Below are positions 25,301 through 33,085 of a DNA stretch of 64,000 nt, piece after piece. Every line of letters begins with the position of its first letter. Within the stretch, counting starts at the first letter, position 1. The notes under the pieces were generated by a model that searched no databases, had not been told where the DNA came from, and saw only the letters and a program-made list of their open reading frames with translations. The position numbers and the translations under genes are program-made. Source of the DNA: Colius striatus (lineage: Eukaryota > Chordata > Aves > Coliiformes > Coliidae); NCBI RefSeq assembly GCF_028858725.1, contig NC_084763.1, positions 6,820,001 through 6,884,000 on the forward strand, read 5' to 3'.

Positions 25301-28300
25301 CTCCTTCCTTGGAGGTCTTCAAGACCCACCTGGACATGTTCCTATGGGACCTGATCTAGGTGACGCAGGGGGGGTTGGACTAGATGATTTTTAAAGGTCC
25401 CTTCCAACTCCTACCATTCTATGATTCTATATAAACATTTCTGAATGCTCTCTCTTCCAACTCCTCAGCTCCCTAAACATTATTTCACAGTTTACCAGGT
25501 CTAGCAGTTGTTACATTGACCAGGCTAAGTTTCAAAGAATGCTTGTAGGCTGGTATGTGGTTTTGATGCACAAAGCTAACTTTCATTGTTCTGGAAAGCA
25601 CTGTAGAGATGTAGGGATGACGGTGTCCAGAGTAGTGAGCTGCTTTGCCCTGCAGCATAATCCTGTTGTAGGTAACTGCAGGAGGAATCTGATGGTGTAC
25701 TTGCTGTCACAAAAACAGGAGCTGATTGAGATACATATACATGCAATTAAATTAAATGTATCTCATTTTACATAGGGCTTTTTTTTCCCAATAAAATCAT
25801 TAGATTAAGCTAGAGAGAGTTGGGATTTGTTCTGGTTTTTTTGGTTTTTCTTTTTGATGTGATTTTTCTTGAAAACATTGTTTTTGTGCTGGTGAAGTTG
25901 GCAGGACTGCTTTGTAATTCAAGCTTGTGATTCTTCTAGGAAGAAGACTATGAGTGGGGAAGTAATTCCATACTTAATGTTTTGCCTGGAATCAATGTAA
26001 ACCAGAAGAAACTTGCACTTGCAGCCATGAGGTGGAGGAAAAAAATTCATAAAGGGAGGCAAGAAACTGGTATTGTTGAGGTATGGTGTTGTTGAGGTAT
26101 TTAGATACAGTGTGAGTGGACAGGGCAGGGATTGTCACCCAGAAACTTAACTGTCAGGGAAAGGCAATCTGCTGAATATAATTGTAGTTAAGTGACTTTG
26201 GTTTTTTAAAACTGGTACTGGTCTAATCTCCTGAACCATTGTTTGTATTTTGCAAAGCTGGAATGTGGCTACTTGTGCATGTAAACACCCCTCAGCCAGG
26301 AAAGTGATGTTTATGCTTCAGAGCTGTGCTGGGAGCTAACCTGACTTGGCTTTCCTTGGAAAACACAGCTGCTACTCACAGTGGCAGAAGTCCTGTGCTG
26401 TGCCATGTAGGTGATTACAGCTCTCTGGACAGCTTGAGCAGTGAGCAATCCTGTCGCACTTCTCATAGGGCACAAGCTCACACTTTTCTGTGTAATCACC
26501 CGCTGTGATTTTTACAGTGGCAGTTCCGTAGTCTGAATTTCAGTGAGGTCTTTGGAAGTGGCACTTGGCTGCCCAAAGCCTTTTAACTCTTCTCTCAAAT
26601 TGAGCTTTACAGTTGAGTATTCACTAAAAGATGGGAATACTGCTGAAGTTTCAGTGGCATCAGGACAAATCTTGACTTGCATGTGGTTTATAGTAACTTC
26701 ATGTTCCTATAACGTTGTGCATGGGGTGAGGGGGAATTGTAGTTTCCAAGCAACAAGTTCTTTTAAAGATGCGTTTCTGTAAGCGAGTATCTGATGTTCT
26801 GGAAAATAAATACTCATTGCCAAGGGTCTTTCCATGGATTGATTTGCCCATCTTGCCGTGCAGGTGGAAGGGCTTGGTGGTAATGTGCCCACCGCATGGT
26901 GTGAGCCCAATAGTTGGATGTTCTGTGGTGGTTTCCTGTCATTTACACTTAAAGACAAAACTAGGTGATAGCAAATCTCTGATGGATATCCCTGAAAGGT
27001 ACCAACATACTTCTAACTAAATTGAGTCTTTTATCTAGGGAGCTTTCAGTGGCTGGAAAGTGATCCTGAATGTTGACCAAACCAAGGAAGCAGGATTCAG
27101 ACGCCTTCTCCAGTCAGGAGGAGCAAAAGTCAGTACCTTTTAAAAACAATAATGAAATCTACATTACATAGCTCAATGTATGGTACTTATATATTTTACT
27201 TATATGTGTTTGTTTATATTTATTGCATTTGTACATTCAATACAGAACATTTATATAATGTACACAATTACATTGTTGCATGTTTGGTTGGTTGGGTTGT
27301 TTTCTTTCTGTTAAACTCTGTGCTGAGTATTTTCCATGTTAGTAAAAGGTCATAACCAACAGAATTACTCACATGAGATAGCTGAGACATGGTTGAAGAG
27401 TGGCAGAAAAAAAGCTCTGTCCTCTTTGTTATGAAAGTGGTCAGGCAGAGCAGCTTGTCTGAGATCACACAAGTCAGTAGTGCTGGTGGAAACTGGGGAT
27501 AGGATTTCTGTGCCCTGCTCTGATGAGAAGAATCACCTATCTTGAAAGGCACTTGTTGGTACAGGATGCAGCTGTAAATGGTATTTCATTGCCCATTGCT
27601 TTGCTAGTAAATTAGATGAGTGAAATAGGGCACAAACTGCATTTGTCTTGGGGGAAGACACACGAAACCAAACTCATTTTTGTCGGTTGTTTTGATCTGT
27701 AGGTGCTTCCTGGTCATTCTGTGTCTCTCTTCAAAGAAGCGACTCACCTCTTTGCTGACTTCAGTAAGCTGAAGCCAGATGACAGCAGGGTTAATGTCGC
27801 AGAGGCAGCAGCCCAAGGAGTGAACTGCCTGAAACCCGAGTACATCGCTGACTACCTCATCCAGGTGGGCACACTGAGGGTGCTCTGAGGATGCTCTTCA
27901 TCCCGCTCACAGGCAGATGGGGCAGGCCCCTCGCCTCCAGCAGCCCTGGCCACCTGAAGCCTCTGAAAGGGACCACTGCTCTGCCAGACCTGGGCCTCCT
28001 TTGCCAGGAATTGTGGACACAAGTGCAATGGCTGCGAGACATGGGAAGTGATACTTCCTAGTATTTCAGTCTGTGGCCTCAGACATCAACTGCTGTAATG
28101 TGATTTGTTCTAGTGCTGGCAGTGGGGTCTCTTGCAGGGTAGGGAACTTGCAAATGCTGTTCAAACTGCAGGCATGCAATGTTTGGTTTGTTACTTTCAG
28201 TTTCAGAAACCTAATGAACTGTTTCTTTCTTCTCTGAAGCTTCAAGAGCTAAACAAAGACTTGAGCTAAACCACTTGTTTTTTGTCTTCCTCTATTGAAG

Positions 28301-28444
28301 GATCCACCTCCCCCAATGGAGTCTTACTGCCTGCCAGAAGCAGAAGCTTATCTCCAGAATACCCCCGAGCTGGGAGCTGGACTATCCCAAAAAAGAAAAG
28401 CAACAGGAGAAATGAGCAGAGTGAAGCGATCCAGAATACACTGA
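1540..28444 (+). CDS. TOPBP1: TOPBP1, DNA topoisomerase II-binding protein 1 (complete, 27 coding exons)
   Basis: Nuclear scaffold for replication initiation and the ATR checkpoint. Known partners include phospho-RAD9 of the 9-1-1 clamp and Treslin (N-terminal BRCTs), ATR-ATRIP (activation domain) and BACH1/FANCJ (C-terminal BRCT pair). Coding exons: 1540-1620, 2158-2292, 2779-2922, 3868-4049, 4171-4364, 5154-5333, 6502-6671, 7205-7368, 7851-8098, 8357-8676, 9477-9649, 10663-10874, 12900-13189, 14871-15044, 16077-16186, 18471-18594, 18941-19090, 19583-19691, 20249-20441, 21240-21466, 22466-22653, 23582-23696, 24222-24385, 25940-26080, 27039-27128, 27703-27864, 28301-28444. Junction phases all agree and give 1527 residues plus TGA, against about 1522 in human. 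The start has A at -3 and an in-frame TAA at 1534-1536. The order of BRCT0-2, BRCT3, BRCT4-5, BRCT6, ATR-activating domain, BRCT7-8 and a basic tail is intact. All introns are GT-AG except intron 24 (GC-AG). Introns hold only the repeats listed separately. Confidence 0.97.
2158..2292 (+). CDS. TOPBP1: TOPBP1 exon 3 (aa 28-72, BRCT0)
   Basis: The acceptor is tttatctgcag and the donor is gtatgc. It encodes SIKEFQSEQ through [14 protein letters not shown], the central part of the degenerate N-terminal BRCT0. Phase 0 on both sides. Confidence 0.95.
2779..2922 (+). CDS. TOPBP1: TOPBP1 exon 4 (aa 73-120, BRCT0/BRCT1)
   Basis: It encodes [11 protein letters not shown], the near-invariant [12 protein letters not shown] and then [13 protein letters not shown], which leads into BRCT1. 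The acceptor is tcttgcag and the donor gtaatg. Phase 0. Confidence 0.95.
3121..3240 (-). mobile_element. short CR1 3' fragment (antisense) in TOPBP1 intron 4
   Basis: catagaatggtagggattgg then gatcatccagtccaaccccc up to ttttgaagacct. About 120 bases remain. It is the only clear antisense CR1 in TOPBP1. Confidence 0.9.
3868..4049 (+). CDS. TOPBP1: TOPBP1 exon 5 (aa 121-181, BRCT1)
   Basis: This is the BRCT1 core. It carries the glycine pair in MMGGRVY, the [13 protein letters not shown] segment and the BRCT tryptophan in [10 protein letters not shown]. The paired lysines at residues about 153-154 correspond to the human K154/K155 phosphopeptide pocket that reads phospho-RAD9 and Treslin. The donor gtataa splits a serine codon. 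Confidence 0.95.
4171..4364 (+). CDS. TOPBP1: TOPBP1 exon 6 (aa 181-246, BRCT2 first half)
   Basis: The acceptor is atcttttag. It encodes [10 protein letters not shown], then the BRCT2 start [16 protein letters not shown], the glycine pair in EHGGQY and [14 protein letters not shown]. The glycine codon is split with exon 7. Confidence 0.95.
5154..5333 (+). CDS. TOPBP1: TOPBP1 exon 7 (aa 246-306, BRCT2 second half)
   Basis: It encodes [14 protein letters not shown], the BRCT tryptophan in [16 protein letters not shown], and then a low-complexity Ser/Thr/Pro linker. The lysine of QKYECAKKW matches the BRCT2 phosphate-binding position (human K250 region). The donor is gtaagt. Confidence 0.95.
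5786..5967 (+). mobile_element. CR1 3' fragment in TOPBP1 intron 7
   Basis: Starts at ggaacaggctgcccaggg and runs through gaggtcttcaagaccc to the tail ccattctatgattctatgat. Sense with the gene. Confidence 0.92.
6502..6671 (+). CDS. TOPBP1: TOPBP1 exon 8 (aa 306-362, linker to BRCT3)
   Basis: This is linker sequence with the [10 protein letters not shown] motif, followed by [20 protein letters not shown], which precedes BRCT3. The acceptor is tttgcag and the donor gtacgt, ending on a complete codon. Confidence 0.94.
7205..7368 (+). CDS. TOPBP1: TOPBP1 exon 9 (aa 363-417, BRCT3)
   Basis: It encodes [18 protein letters not shown], the glycine run in [11 protein letters not shown], and the DVTHVILG strand of BRCT3. 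The donor gttatg is weaker than average. An arginine codon is shared with exon 10. Confidence 0.94.
7851..8098 (+). CDS. TOPBP1: TOPBP1 exon 10 (aa 417-500, end of BRCT3 and linker)
   Basis: It starts [18 protein letters not shown] with the BRCT3 tryptophan, then [10 protein letters not shown] and a lysine-rich linker ending QYINNDATL. The donor is gtaagt. Confidence 0.94.
8357..8676 (+). CDS. TOPBP1: TOPBP1 exon 11 (aa 500-606, linker and BRCT4)
   Basis: This is the longest coding exon. It has a Ser/Thr-rich linker with [13 protein letters not shown], then BRCT4 from [12 protein letters not shown] through [22 protein letters not shown] and the tryptophan in VTNTWL. It ends at an intact Leu codon before gtaagg. 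Confidence 0.94.
9477..9649 (+). CDS. TOPBP1: TOPBP1 exon 12 (aa 607-664, BRCT4/BRCT5)
   Basis: It encodes [12 protein letters not shown], then NPLFTPVPV and the start of BRCT5, [20 protein letters not shown]. The acceptor is tttttaag and the donor gtacat. Confidence 0.94.
10663..10874 (+). CDS. TOPBP1: TOPBP1 exon 13 (aa 664-735, BRCT5)
   Basis: It encodes [20 protein letters not shown], then [19 protein letters not shown] with the BRCT5 tryptophan, and [11 protein letters not shown]. The donor GAAG|gttggt is poor, but it is the only one that keeps frame with exon 14. A CR1 element begins about 13-16 bases into the following intron. Confidence 0.93.
10888..11738 (+). mobile_element. CR1 LINE, 5'-truncated, in TOPBP1 intron 13
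   Basis: About 850 bases of the 3' part of CR1 ORF2 and 3'UTR. It reads [13 protein letters not shown]-like sequence across three frames and ends cattctgtgattctatgat. Its truncated 5' end lies about 13-16 bases after the exon 13 donor. Coding potential is destroyed by frameshifts and stops. Confidence 0.93.
12900..13189 (+). CDS. TOPBP1: TOPBP1 exon 14 (aa 735-831, linker between BRCT5 and BRCT6)
   Basis: This is a Ser/Thr/Pro-rich, presumably disordered linker. The first third diverges from mammals; it then becomes conserved at [29 protein letters not shown] and KPSFDVK. The acceptor is tcttttaaag and the donor gtgatc. Confidence 0.93.
13341..13376. repeat. compound microsatellite (GT)6(AT)12 in TOPBP1 intron 14
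   Basis: Six GT units are followed directly by twelve AT units. Probably length-polymorphic. Confidence 0.95.
14012..14372 (+). mobile_element. older CR1 3' fragment with GAGT-expanded tail in TOPBP1 intron 14
   Basis: Matches the 3'UTR type of an older CR1 subfamily (gcactggaataggttgccta, ttggactagatgatctttaa, tccaacctaaaccattctgt). The tail is a gtgagtgagtgagtg run instead of attctatg units. Confidence 0.75.
14871..15044 (+). CDS. TOPBP1: TOPBP1 exon 15 (aa 832-889, linker)
   Basis: It encodes [14 protein letters not shown], then [20 protein letters not shown] and [10 protein letters not shown], with S/T-P sites in the linker before BRCT6. The acceptor is ttttggtag and the donor gtaaga. 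Confidence 0.94.
16077..16186 (+). CDS. TOPBP1: TOPBP1 exon 16 (aa 890-926, start of BRCT6)
   Basis: It encodes [19 protein letters not shown], then [12 protein letters not shown], the first strand and helix of BRCT6. The acceptor is tgcttcaatag and the donor gtaaca. Confidence 0.93.
16685..17884 (+). mobile_element. CR1 LINE with reverse-transcriptase remnant in TOPBP1 intron 16
   Basis: The longest CR1 here (1.2 kb). At 16787 it encodes the RT block [19 protein letters not shown], then a region where the usual catalytic FADD block is degenerate and out of frame, then the [13 protein letters not shown] to EEKRRLR-type C-terminal part at 17163-17612. It is dead. The last 130 bases are rearranged (see the inverted block). 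Confidence 0.93.
18471..18594 (+). CDS. TOPBP1: TOPBP1 exon 17 (aa 926-967, BRCT6)
   Basis: It encodes [15 protein letters not shown], then [17 protein letters not shown] with the BRCT6 tryptophan. It starts after tcttttctag, and the donor is gtatgg. Confidence 0.94.
18941..19090 (+). CDS. TOPBP1: TOPBP1 exon 18 (aa 968-1017, end of BRCT6)
   Basis: It encodes [28 protein letters not shown] and a serine-rich tail that enters the ATR-activating region. The used donor is taken as gtataa at 19091. A stronger gtgagt lies in frame at 19031 and would remove 20 residues. Confidence 0.88.
19583..19691 (+). CDS. TOPBP1: TOPBP1 exon 19 (aa 1018-1054, acidic part of ATR-activating region)
   Basis: This is a highly acidic, weakly conserved stretch (EEDDADDDL and several Glu-rich repeats) after attgcttttag, ending gga-g|gtaaac. 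Phases on both sides fit the neighbours. Confidence 0.9.
20249..20441 (+). CDS. TOPBP1: TOPBP1 exon 20 (aa 1054-1118, ATR-activating domain)
   Basis: It encodes [20 protein letters not shown], then [23 protein letters not shown] and RSRVLEALR, conserved blocks of the ATR-activating domain. The acceptor is ctcttcag and the donor gtattg. Confidence 0.95.
21240..21466 (+). CDS. TOPBP1: TOPBP1 exon 21 (aa 1118-1194, ATR-activating domain core)
   Basis: It contains [18 protein letters not shown]. The tryptophan at about residue 1139 corresponds to human W1145 (Xenopus W1138), essential for activating ATR-ATRIP. The exon then has [12 protein letters not shown] and a less conserved tail. The arginine codon at the start is shared with exon 20. 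Confidence 0.95.
22466..22653 (+). CDS. TOPBP1: TOPBP1 exon 22 (aa 1194-1256, before BRCT7)
   Basis: The conserved part is [20 protein letters not shown] followed by PLAKPPVAP. The 5' edge is uncertain: attctgttcag gives 22466, and actttcacag gives 22490. Both are in frame and differ by 8 residues. The donor is gtatgt. Confidence 0.88.
23582..23696 (+). CDS. TOPBP1: TOPBP1 exon 23 (aa 1257-1295, start of BRCT7)
   Basis: It encodes an acidic lead, then [20 protein letters not shown], the first strand and helix of BRCT7. The acceptor is tgtacttccag and the donor gtacca. Confidence 0.94.
24222..24385 (+). CDS. TOPBP1: TOPBP1 exon 24 (aa 1295-1349, BRCT7)
   Basis: It encodes [19 protein letters not shown], then [19 protein letters not shown] with the BRCT7 tryptophan, and [14 protein letters not shown]. 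Alignment with exon 25 (EEDYEWGS) requires the exon to end at CAG followed by gcacgt, making this a GC donor. The nearest GT, at 24390, shifts frame to an early stop. Confidence 0.9.
24754..25430 (+). mobile_element. CR1 LINE 3' part in TOPBP1 intron 24
   Basis: Starts at agctctgcagagagagacct and contains [20 protein letters not shown]-type ORF2 C-terminal sequence (24803-25261). It ends ccattctatgattctat. It lies in the intron that has the GC donor. Confidence 0.93.
25940..26080 (+). CDS. TOPBP1: TOPBP1 exon 25 (aa 1350-1396, between BRCT7 and BRCT8)
   Basis: It encodes [19 protein letters not shown], then [20 protein letters not shown] and GIVE. The acceptor is gattcttctag and the donor gtatgg. 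The sequence around the donor is partly duplicated 17 bases downstream. Confidence 0.94.
27039..27128 (+). CDS. TOPBP1: TOPBP1 exon 26 (aa 1397-1426, BRCT8)
   Basis: It encodes [14 protein letters not shown], then [13 protein letters not shown], the first strand, first helix and glycine turn of BRCT8. The acceptor is cttttatctag and the donor gtcagt. Confidence 0.94.
27703..27864 (+). CDS. TOPBP1: TOPBP1 exon 27 (aa 1427-1480, BRCT8)
   Basis: It encodes [20 protein letters not shown], then [19 protein letters not shown] and EYIADYLIQ, completing BRCT8. The usual BRCT tryptophan is replaced by tyrosine here, as in other vertebrate TopBP1. The donor is gtgggc. Confidence 0.94.
28301..28444 (+). 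CDS. TOPBP1: TOPBP1 exon 28, last coding exon (aa 1481-1527 and stop)
   Basis: It encodes [33 protein letters not shown] and a final VKRSRIH before TGA at 28442-28444. The two basic clusters match the C-terminal nuclear localisation signal of the family. The acceptor is tctattgaag. Confidence 0.95.
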   Translation, partial: DPPPPMESYCLPEAEAYLQNTPELGAGLSQKRKATGEMSRVKRSRIH

Positions 28445-28517
28445 GCAAATCCTGGCCTTTTCATTTTGTATATTTTAAAATTAGTATTTATATCCTTTTA
28501 TCATTCTAGCCACAAAA

Positions 28518-28523
28518 ATTAAA
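28518..28523 (+). terminator. alternative poly(A) signal ATTAAA of TOPBP1
   Basis: This hexamer lies 74 bases after the stop codon and would give a very short 3'UTR. Use is inferred from position only. Confidence 0.4.
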
Positions 28524-28887
28524 AGCTTTGAGTTTCACTTGTAGTTTGTCCTGAGATCAAAACAACTTTATGGTGATGTTCATAGGAAAGATTGCTTTGC
28601 TTACCAGTAGCATCTAAAAATATCTGAAAAGTACTTTTGTCTCCAAAATATCTTAGTGATTTTGTTCAGGGACACCACTGTATAATAATAATAGGCCAGA
28701 AACACTTTGTGTGATGCTTATCACAACCATCATACACCAGCTGATGAGAATCCTGTTGCATTCCCCACACAGTAGGAGACTTGATTTTTACATGAATTTT
28801 TCCTCTTTTGGTATTTTGTGTTGGAGGGGGAAAGGGAAACTGTACAAAAAGAATGGGCTTGTAAAGTTTTGTACTAGTAGAAGGTAT

Positions 28888-28893
28888 AATAAA
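28888..28893 (+). terminator. poly(A) signal AATAAA of TOPBP1
   Basis: A canonical hexamer about 445 bases after the stop, in an AT-rich context. Cleavage is expected about 10-30 bases downstream, near 28905-28920. Confidence 0.65.
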
Positions 28894-28919
28894 TTATTTC
28901 TATAGAACAGAGGTGCTGC

Positions 28920-30500
28920 TGAAGTGCTGCCATTCTGAGTCCTAATGCATCTGTTCAGCAAACAGAACCAGCTTGTTTGACAAGAGGTGAAGTTTCTCTA
29001 AACATGCTTCCTGTTCAAGGCTGTGACAGGAACCAGAGGCAGAACAGAGATGTTGGATTCCAGCAGCTGGAAATGTTCTGTCAGACAACTGTTTGACCTT
29101 TTGGTAACTATGGGGTTTGGGTCTCTATTTACTGAACTTCCTGTGTGTGAGGCAGGGTGGCTACAAATGTGCTTATGAAATCTGAGGAGCTGGAATTGCT
29201 GCAGCCTGTTTGAACAGAAAAGCTCATCATTCAGTTGCACAGCATCAGTGGAATGGTCTGGGAGGGTACATGTAACATCTTTAGAGTCTATTTAATGCAC
29301 CTCTTGTTTTGAAGTGCCTCTGGGGTATATTCTGTTTAGTTTCTAGCTGCTGAATACTCCCATTTTATAGCAAGTCTTTGCCTCGGTATCAGTTGCAGAT
29401 AGAAGACAAGAGGAGCCAGAAGCCTCTAAGCCCTGTGCAATCTCGAGAATGTTGCTCTAGGCTGGGGAGAACTAATGCTGTGCTGCTGGAGGAAGGGCCA
29501 AGGGAGTTTTGCTGCTGAAGGAAGGGCCAGGAGAACTGCGCTGCGGGCGGCTCCAGGTGAGAGCAGGCAGGCAGCTTGCCTTTCTTTGTGCTTCTGCTTC
29601 CTACTCTAGTGCAGTGGCTGTTGTATCAGTGAGCTCTGCAATGTGCTGAGTGCCCTGAAGGAATCATCAGGAAGGATAGAAAGGTGGCAGTGAATGTGAA
29701 GAATAGGATTCTTTTTAACAAGTGAGATCTGTGCCCTGATCAGTGGAGGCTTAGGCTGTGGCAAGATTGTTGTGTAGAGGTGTAGCTCTTTTTGGATGTC
29801 AAACATCTGACTTGCTCCAAGTCCACATGCTGAAAATAATACTGCTGTTAATGCCTTAAGTCACATTTTGAATTAACTTTGTATTTCACTGGCAATTCTC
29901 TGTTCTGCCTGCAAAATGCTGTGTTGCACTGTAGGCATTTTAAATAGGTGAGGCCTACGGGTCCTGTGACTTCATTTTCTTTTTCCTCCTCCTTCCCAGG
30001 CCCCAGAAGCAGCTGCTGTGGAAGGGCAGTGCCACTGTTCTCATTTTATAGATAAGAAACCACTCCCTGACCCACTTAGCCAAGCTTTAAAGAAGCCTTG
30101 GAGCCACACAGTTCCTGCAAGCTGCTGTGAATCCTAGGGGCAGGGTAGGAGGAGAGCAACTAAAAATGGACATGTACCAACCCCCAGTGGAACCAGTAAG
30201 GTGGGACATGAGCCTTACCTGTTCTCCAGCCATCTGCTCAGCTGGCACCCACAGGTATGCCCCAACCTGCCCCCAGCCTGCACTGCCTGGGGTGCTGGCA
30301 GCTGTAAGCCAGGAGGAAGGAGGTAGGACAGTGAGGCAAGGGGAAGAGAGGTAAAAAGTGGCTGTTAGAGCCAGATCAGCCCCAGTTCCTGCTGAGCATG
30401 GAACGCCGCTGTCCCTCACACCAACTGCCACGACTGGCCTGTTGCTGAAGAGAGGAGGGGACACAACAAAAGTGAGACCAATGCAGAGGTATGAATTCAC
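28920..30500. other. spacer between the convergent 3' ends of TOPBP1 and CDV3
   Basis: About 1.6 kb of unique sequence, GC-richer than the flanking introns around 30.0-30.5 kb. A 137-codon minus frame at 30087-30500 shows no recognisable domain and is taken as chance. Confidence 0.6.
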
Positions 30501-30519
30501 TTGGTGCTGTTAAGATAAA

Positions 30520-30525
30520 TTTATT
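30520..30525 (-). terminator. candidate distal poly(A) signal AATAAA of CDV3
   Basis: A minus-strand AATAAA lies in an A/T-rich segment (ataaatttattttc) at the junction with a GC-richer, non-repeated spacer. If used, it would give CDV3 a 3'UTR of about 8.8 kb. Confidence 0.35.
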
Positions 30526-32789
30526 TTCTCCAGCTTTCTTCACAGGAAACATCACAAAAGTGCTTTACAGAGTTTGATACCATTGCTCTAACATGGGACA
30601 AAAGGACAACAGGTGTGTGCACTGCAGAGTTAGACGTTGTCAGCTGCAGAAGCCATGACAGATAAACCAGGGTAAAAAAAAAATCTACTAACAAAAAAAT
30701 AAAGATACAGTTCAGATTTTGAACTTAAATTAGGACTACAAACATATATCATTATATAAATATACAGGCACCATCAGGTTCCTGTGTTAACTGGGGGCCA
30801 CACAGGGATTCTCAGAAATGGATCAGATTGTACTCTACTTTGCTGAAACAGTTTCTGCTGTGCTCAGGGGGCTCCCAGCCAACCATTTTCCCAAACAGAC
30901 AGTATCATTCATTCTTTTGCACTGCACTAAGCACTCAAATGACTTTATCTTCATTTCTTCAGGGTAAGTCTAGTGGTGACACATTCTGGTATGTTGTTGA
31001 AAAGAAATGCAGCTTCACATTTTTTCAGGTGCAGAGATGTTCTCTTACTGTTCTGCACTCACTCCTCTTTCCATTAAAAAGAAAGAAAAATGCTTTGGGC
31101 TAGGCCCTAAGACCCAGATCAGACAGTTTTGTCTGAGCTAGCATGTTACCAGTCATCCAACCCTTCTTTTCATAGCTGAACTGTGTTGTACTGTGGCCAG
31201 TGCTACTGCTTTCATTTTGGTGTATTCTGTGGGAATTAGGCTCCCATGAAGGACAGGTTTAAACTCTTCGAGATCACAGGTACTTGCTAAGCAGTTTTGT
31301 AACAGATGGAGCTAGATGATGCTGGAACCCTGACTGAGCAAATACAGCATGACCAAGACTTGGGAGTTCTTTCTTCCAAAGCTGCTTTCTAAATAAGTGG
31401 TGAATAATTGAGGCAGCTGCCTAGAACTCCTTGGCATGGTCATGATGTAGATGAATAAAAGAAGAGAATAACCTTACTTTGACCTTTCTTCACCTTAAGA
31501 GGTTTTTGCTGGGCTTTGGAGTTGCAATGGCCCAGTTATCTAGAACAGTCATGCCAGTTTACCTATTCCCAACTTAAAGACACAGTGCACGGTCCTGGAA
31601 TGAGTCGCTCTCAAAGGTTACTGTGTGGTTAGTAACAGAGTAAGGATTTACAGAGGTAAGACAGGTGAGTAGAGCAGCAGCAAGGCATCTTTGAGATATG
31701 TGGAAGAGCGTAACAACTTGTCTGATACTGCTGCATCTGCTCTATCCCCCCTGACCCCATCAAAATCAACAAAAACCTCGCCTCCGCTTTGCCAACTGTA
31801 TAAATGCCTAGCAGCCACCGTTGGTTTTGCCAGTTAGGCTGTGACAGAACCCCTGACAGGTACCATTTATCTGAGTGAGAAATCCAAGGCACATTCTTCT
31901 CAGCCACACAGCACCAGTATTGGAGAGCAGCTGTTCTCTAGGACACAGTATTGTGAGACTGAGATGATGTAGTTCTGAAGCATTGGGCTATACATCCTCA
32001 CAGGCTTGAGCCTTCCCTTGTTCCACCTCTTTTGTATTCTGTTGACTGGTAAATGCAGTCAGACCTTAAAGGCTTAACCTTACTTACAGATATATGATTG
32101 CTAAAGTACAAGATGAGAGTGCAAAGAGATTAAACAAGCCACAAAGAGGAAGCCTGCACCCCAGTGTTGCTGCATCCCTCCATCTCAAATACTGTCATCT
32201 AATTTCAGTGTCCAGTTAAATACTCCCAACAAGTATGGGCTGAGCCCATGTGGTGGCTGCCCAAGTAATCCATCTGCTTCATCTCTGCCACGAGGAAAGA
32301 GCAGAGTAACCCAGAAATTTAAAACAAGTTTACTATGGGGCTTGTTCTAGAACTCATTTGGTTCAACTAAAAAAAGAAGGAAGCTGATGCCAGCATTTTA
32401 ACTAACAGTCTTCTGTAGGCAAATTCATTGGAGTAAAGCAGACAGTTTATAACTCGATGGCTTCAAGGCTGTAACTGAGCTAGAAAGAAAATCAAAGGCA
32501 GGAGACAGGAAAGCTAACAGAAAAGGTCAGCTGGAGTAAACATTAGTAAGAGTATGCCATGCTACTCACTGAGGAGAAGAGTGAATTACACACACAGCCC
32601 TGAAGATCCAGCACGTCAGGTGGCAGAAGCCCATAGCACACGACCAGGACTGTCAGCGGCGGGAAGCTGGCAAGTGCCAGGGTGAGCTAGCTGTTAACTT
32701 GGCAATTCAGAGGCAGGTCAACAGCAAGAGAAACCCAGTGGAAAGGTTTTAACCCAGTCATACATGCTCTGGTGGACTCTGAGAGTTAG

Positions 32790-33085
32790 TTTCAATGGGA
32801 CAGTGTAGGCATCACCCTGAGCAGCTCGCTGAAGGAGACATCTGCTCAATGTGTAGTTGCAGTCAAGAAAGTGAATAAGATGTTAGGCTGTATTAAAGAC
32901 AGAACAACGTGGAAACATATTGACAACATGTATTTCTCTTAAGAGGTCCTCAATGGATATTTGCTGTTTCATCAGCACCTTGAAAAATGTGACATATTTA
33001 GAAAAACACAGGGAGGAAAGTGGCAAGAGGATGAAAACAGCTCTTCACGAGCTGGAAAGAGTAAGACAAGGTAGTTTGGTTGTTA
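32790..33085 (+). mobile_element. possible ancient CR1 fragment
   Basis: The stretch from gcagctcgctgaaggagaca through agttgcagtcaagaaagtga and taagatgttaggctgtatta resembles the ORF2 C-terminal region of old CR1 subfamilies, heavily diverged. Boundaries are uncertain. Confidence 0.5.

Larger units (their letters stand above)
28445..28910 (+). other. TOPBP1: TOPBP1 3'UTR
   Basis: AT-rich sequence follows the stop codon, with an early ATTAAA hexamer and a canonical AATAAA near the end. The exact cleavage site is inferred. Confidence 0.75.

Noticed and set aside
30087-30500. 137-codon minus-strand open frame near the CDV3/TOPBP1 3' ends
   Set aside because: Locally GC-rich sequence, no recognised domain and no start or splice context.
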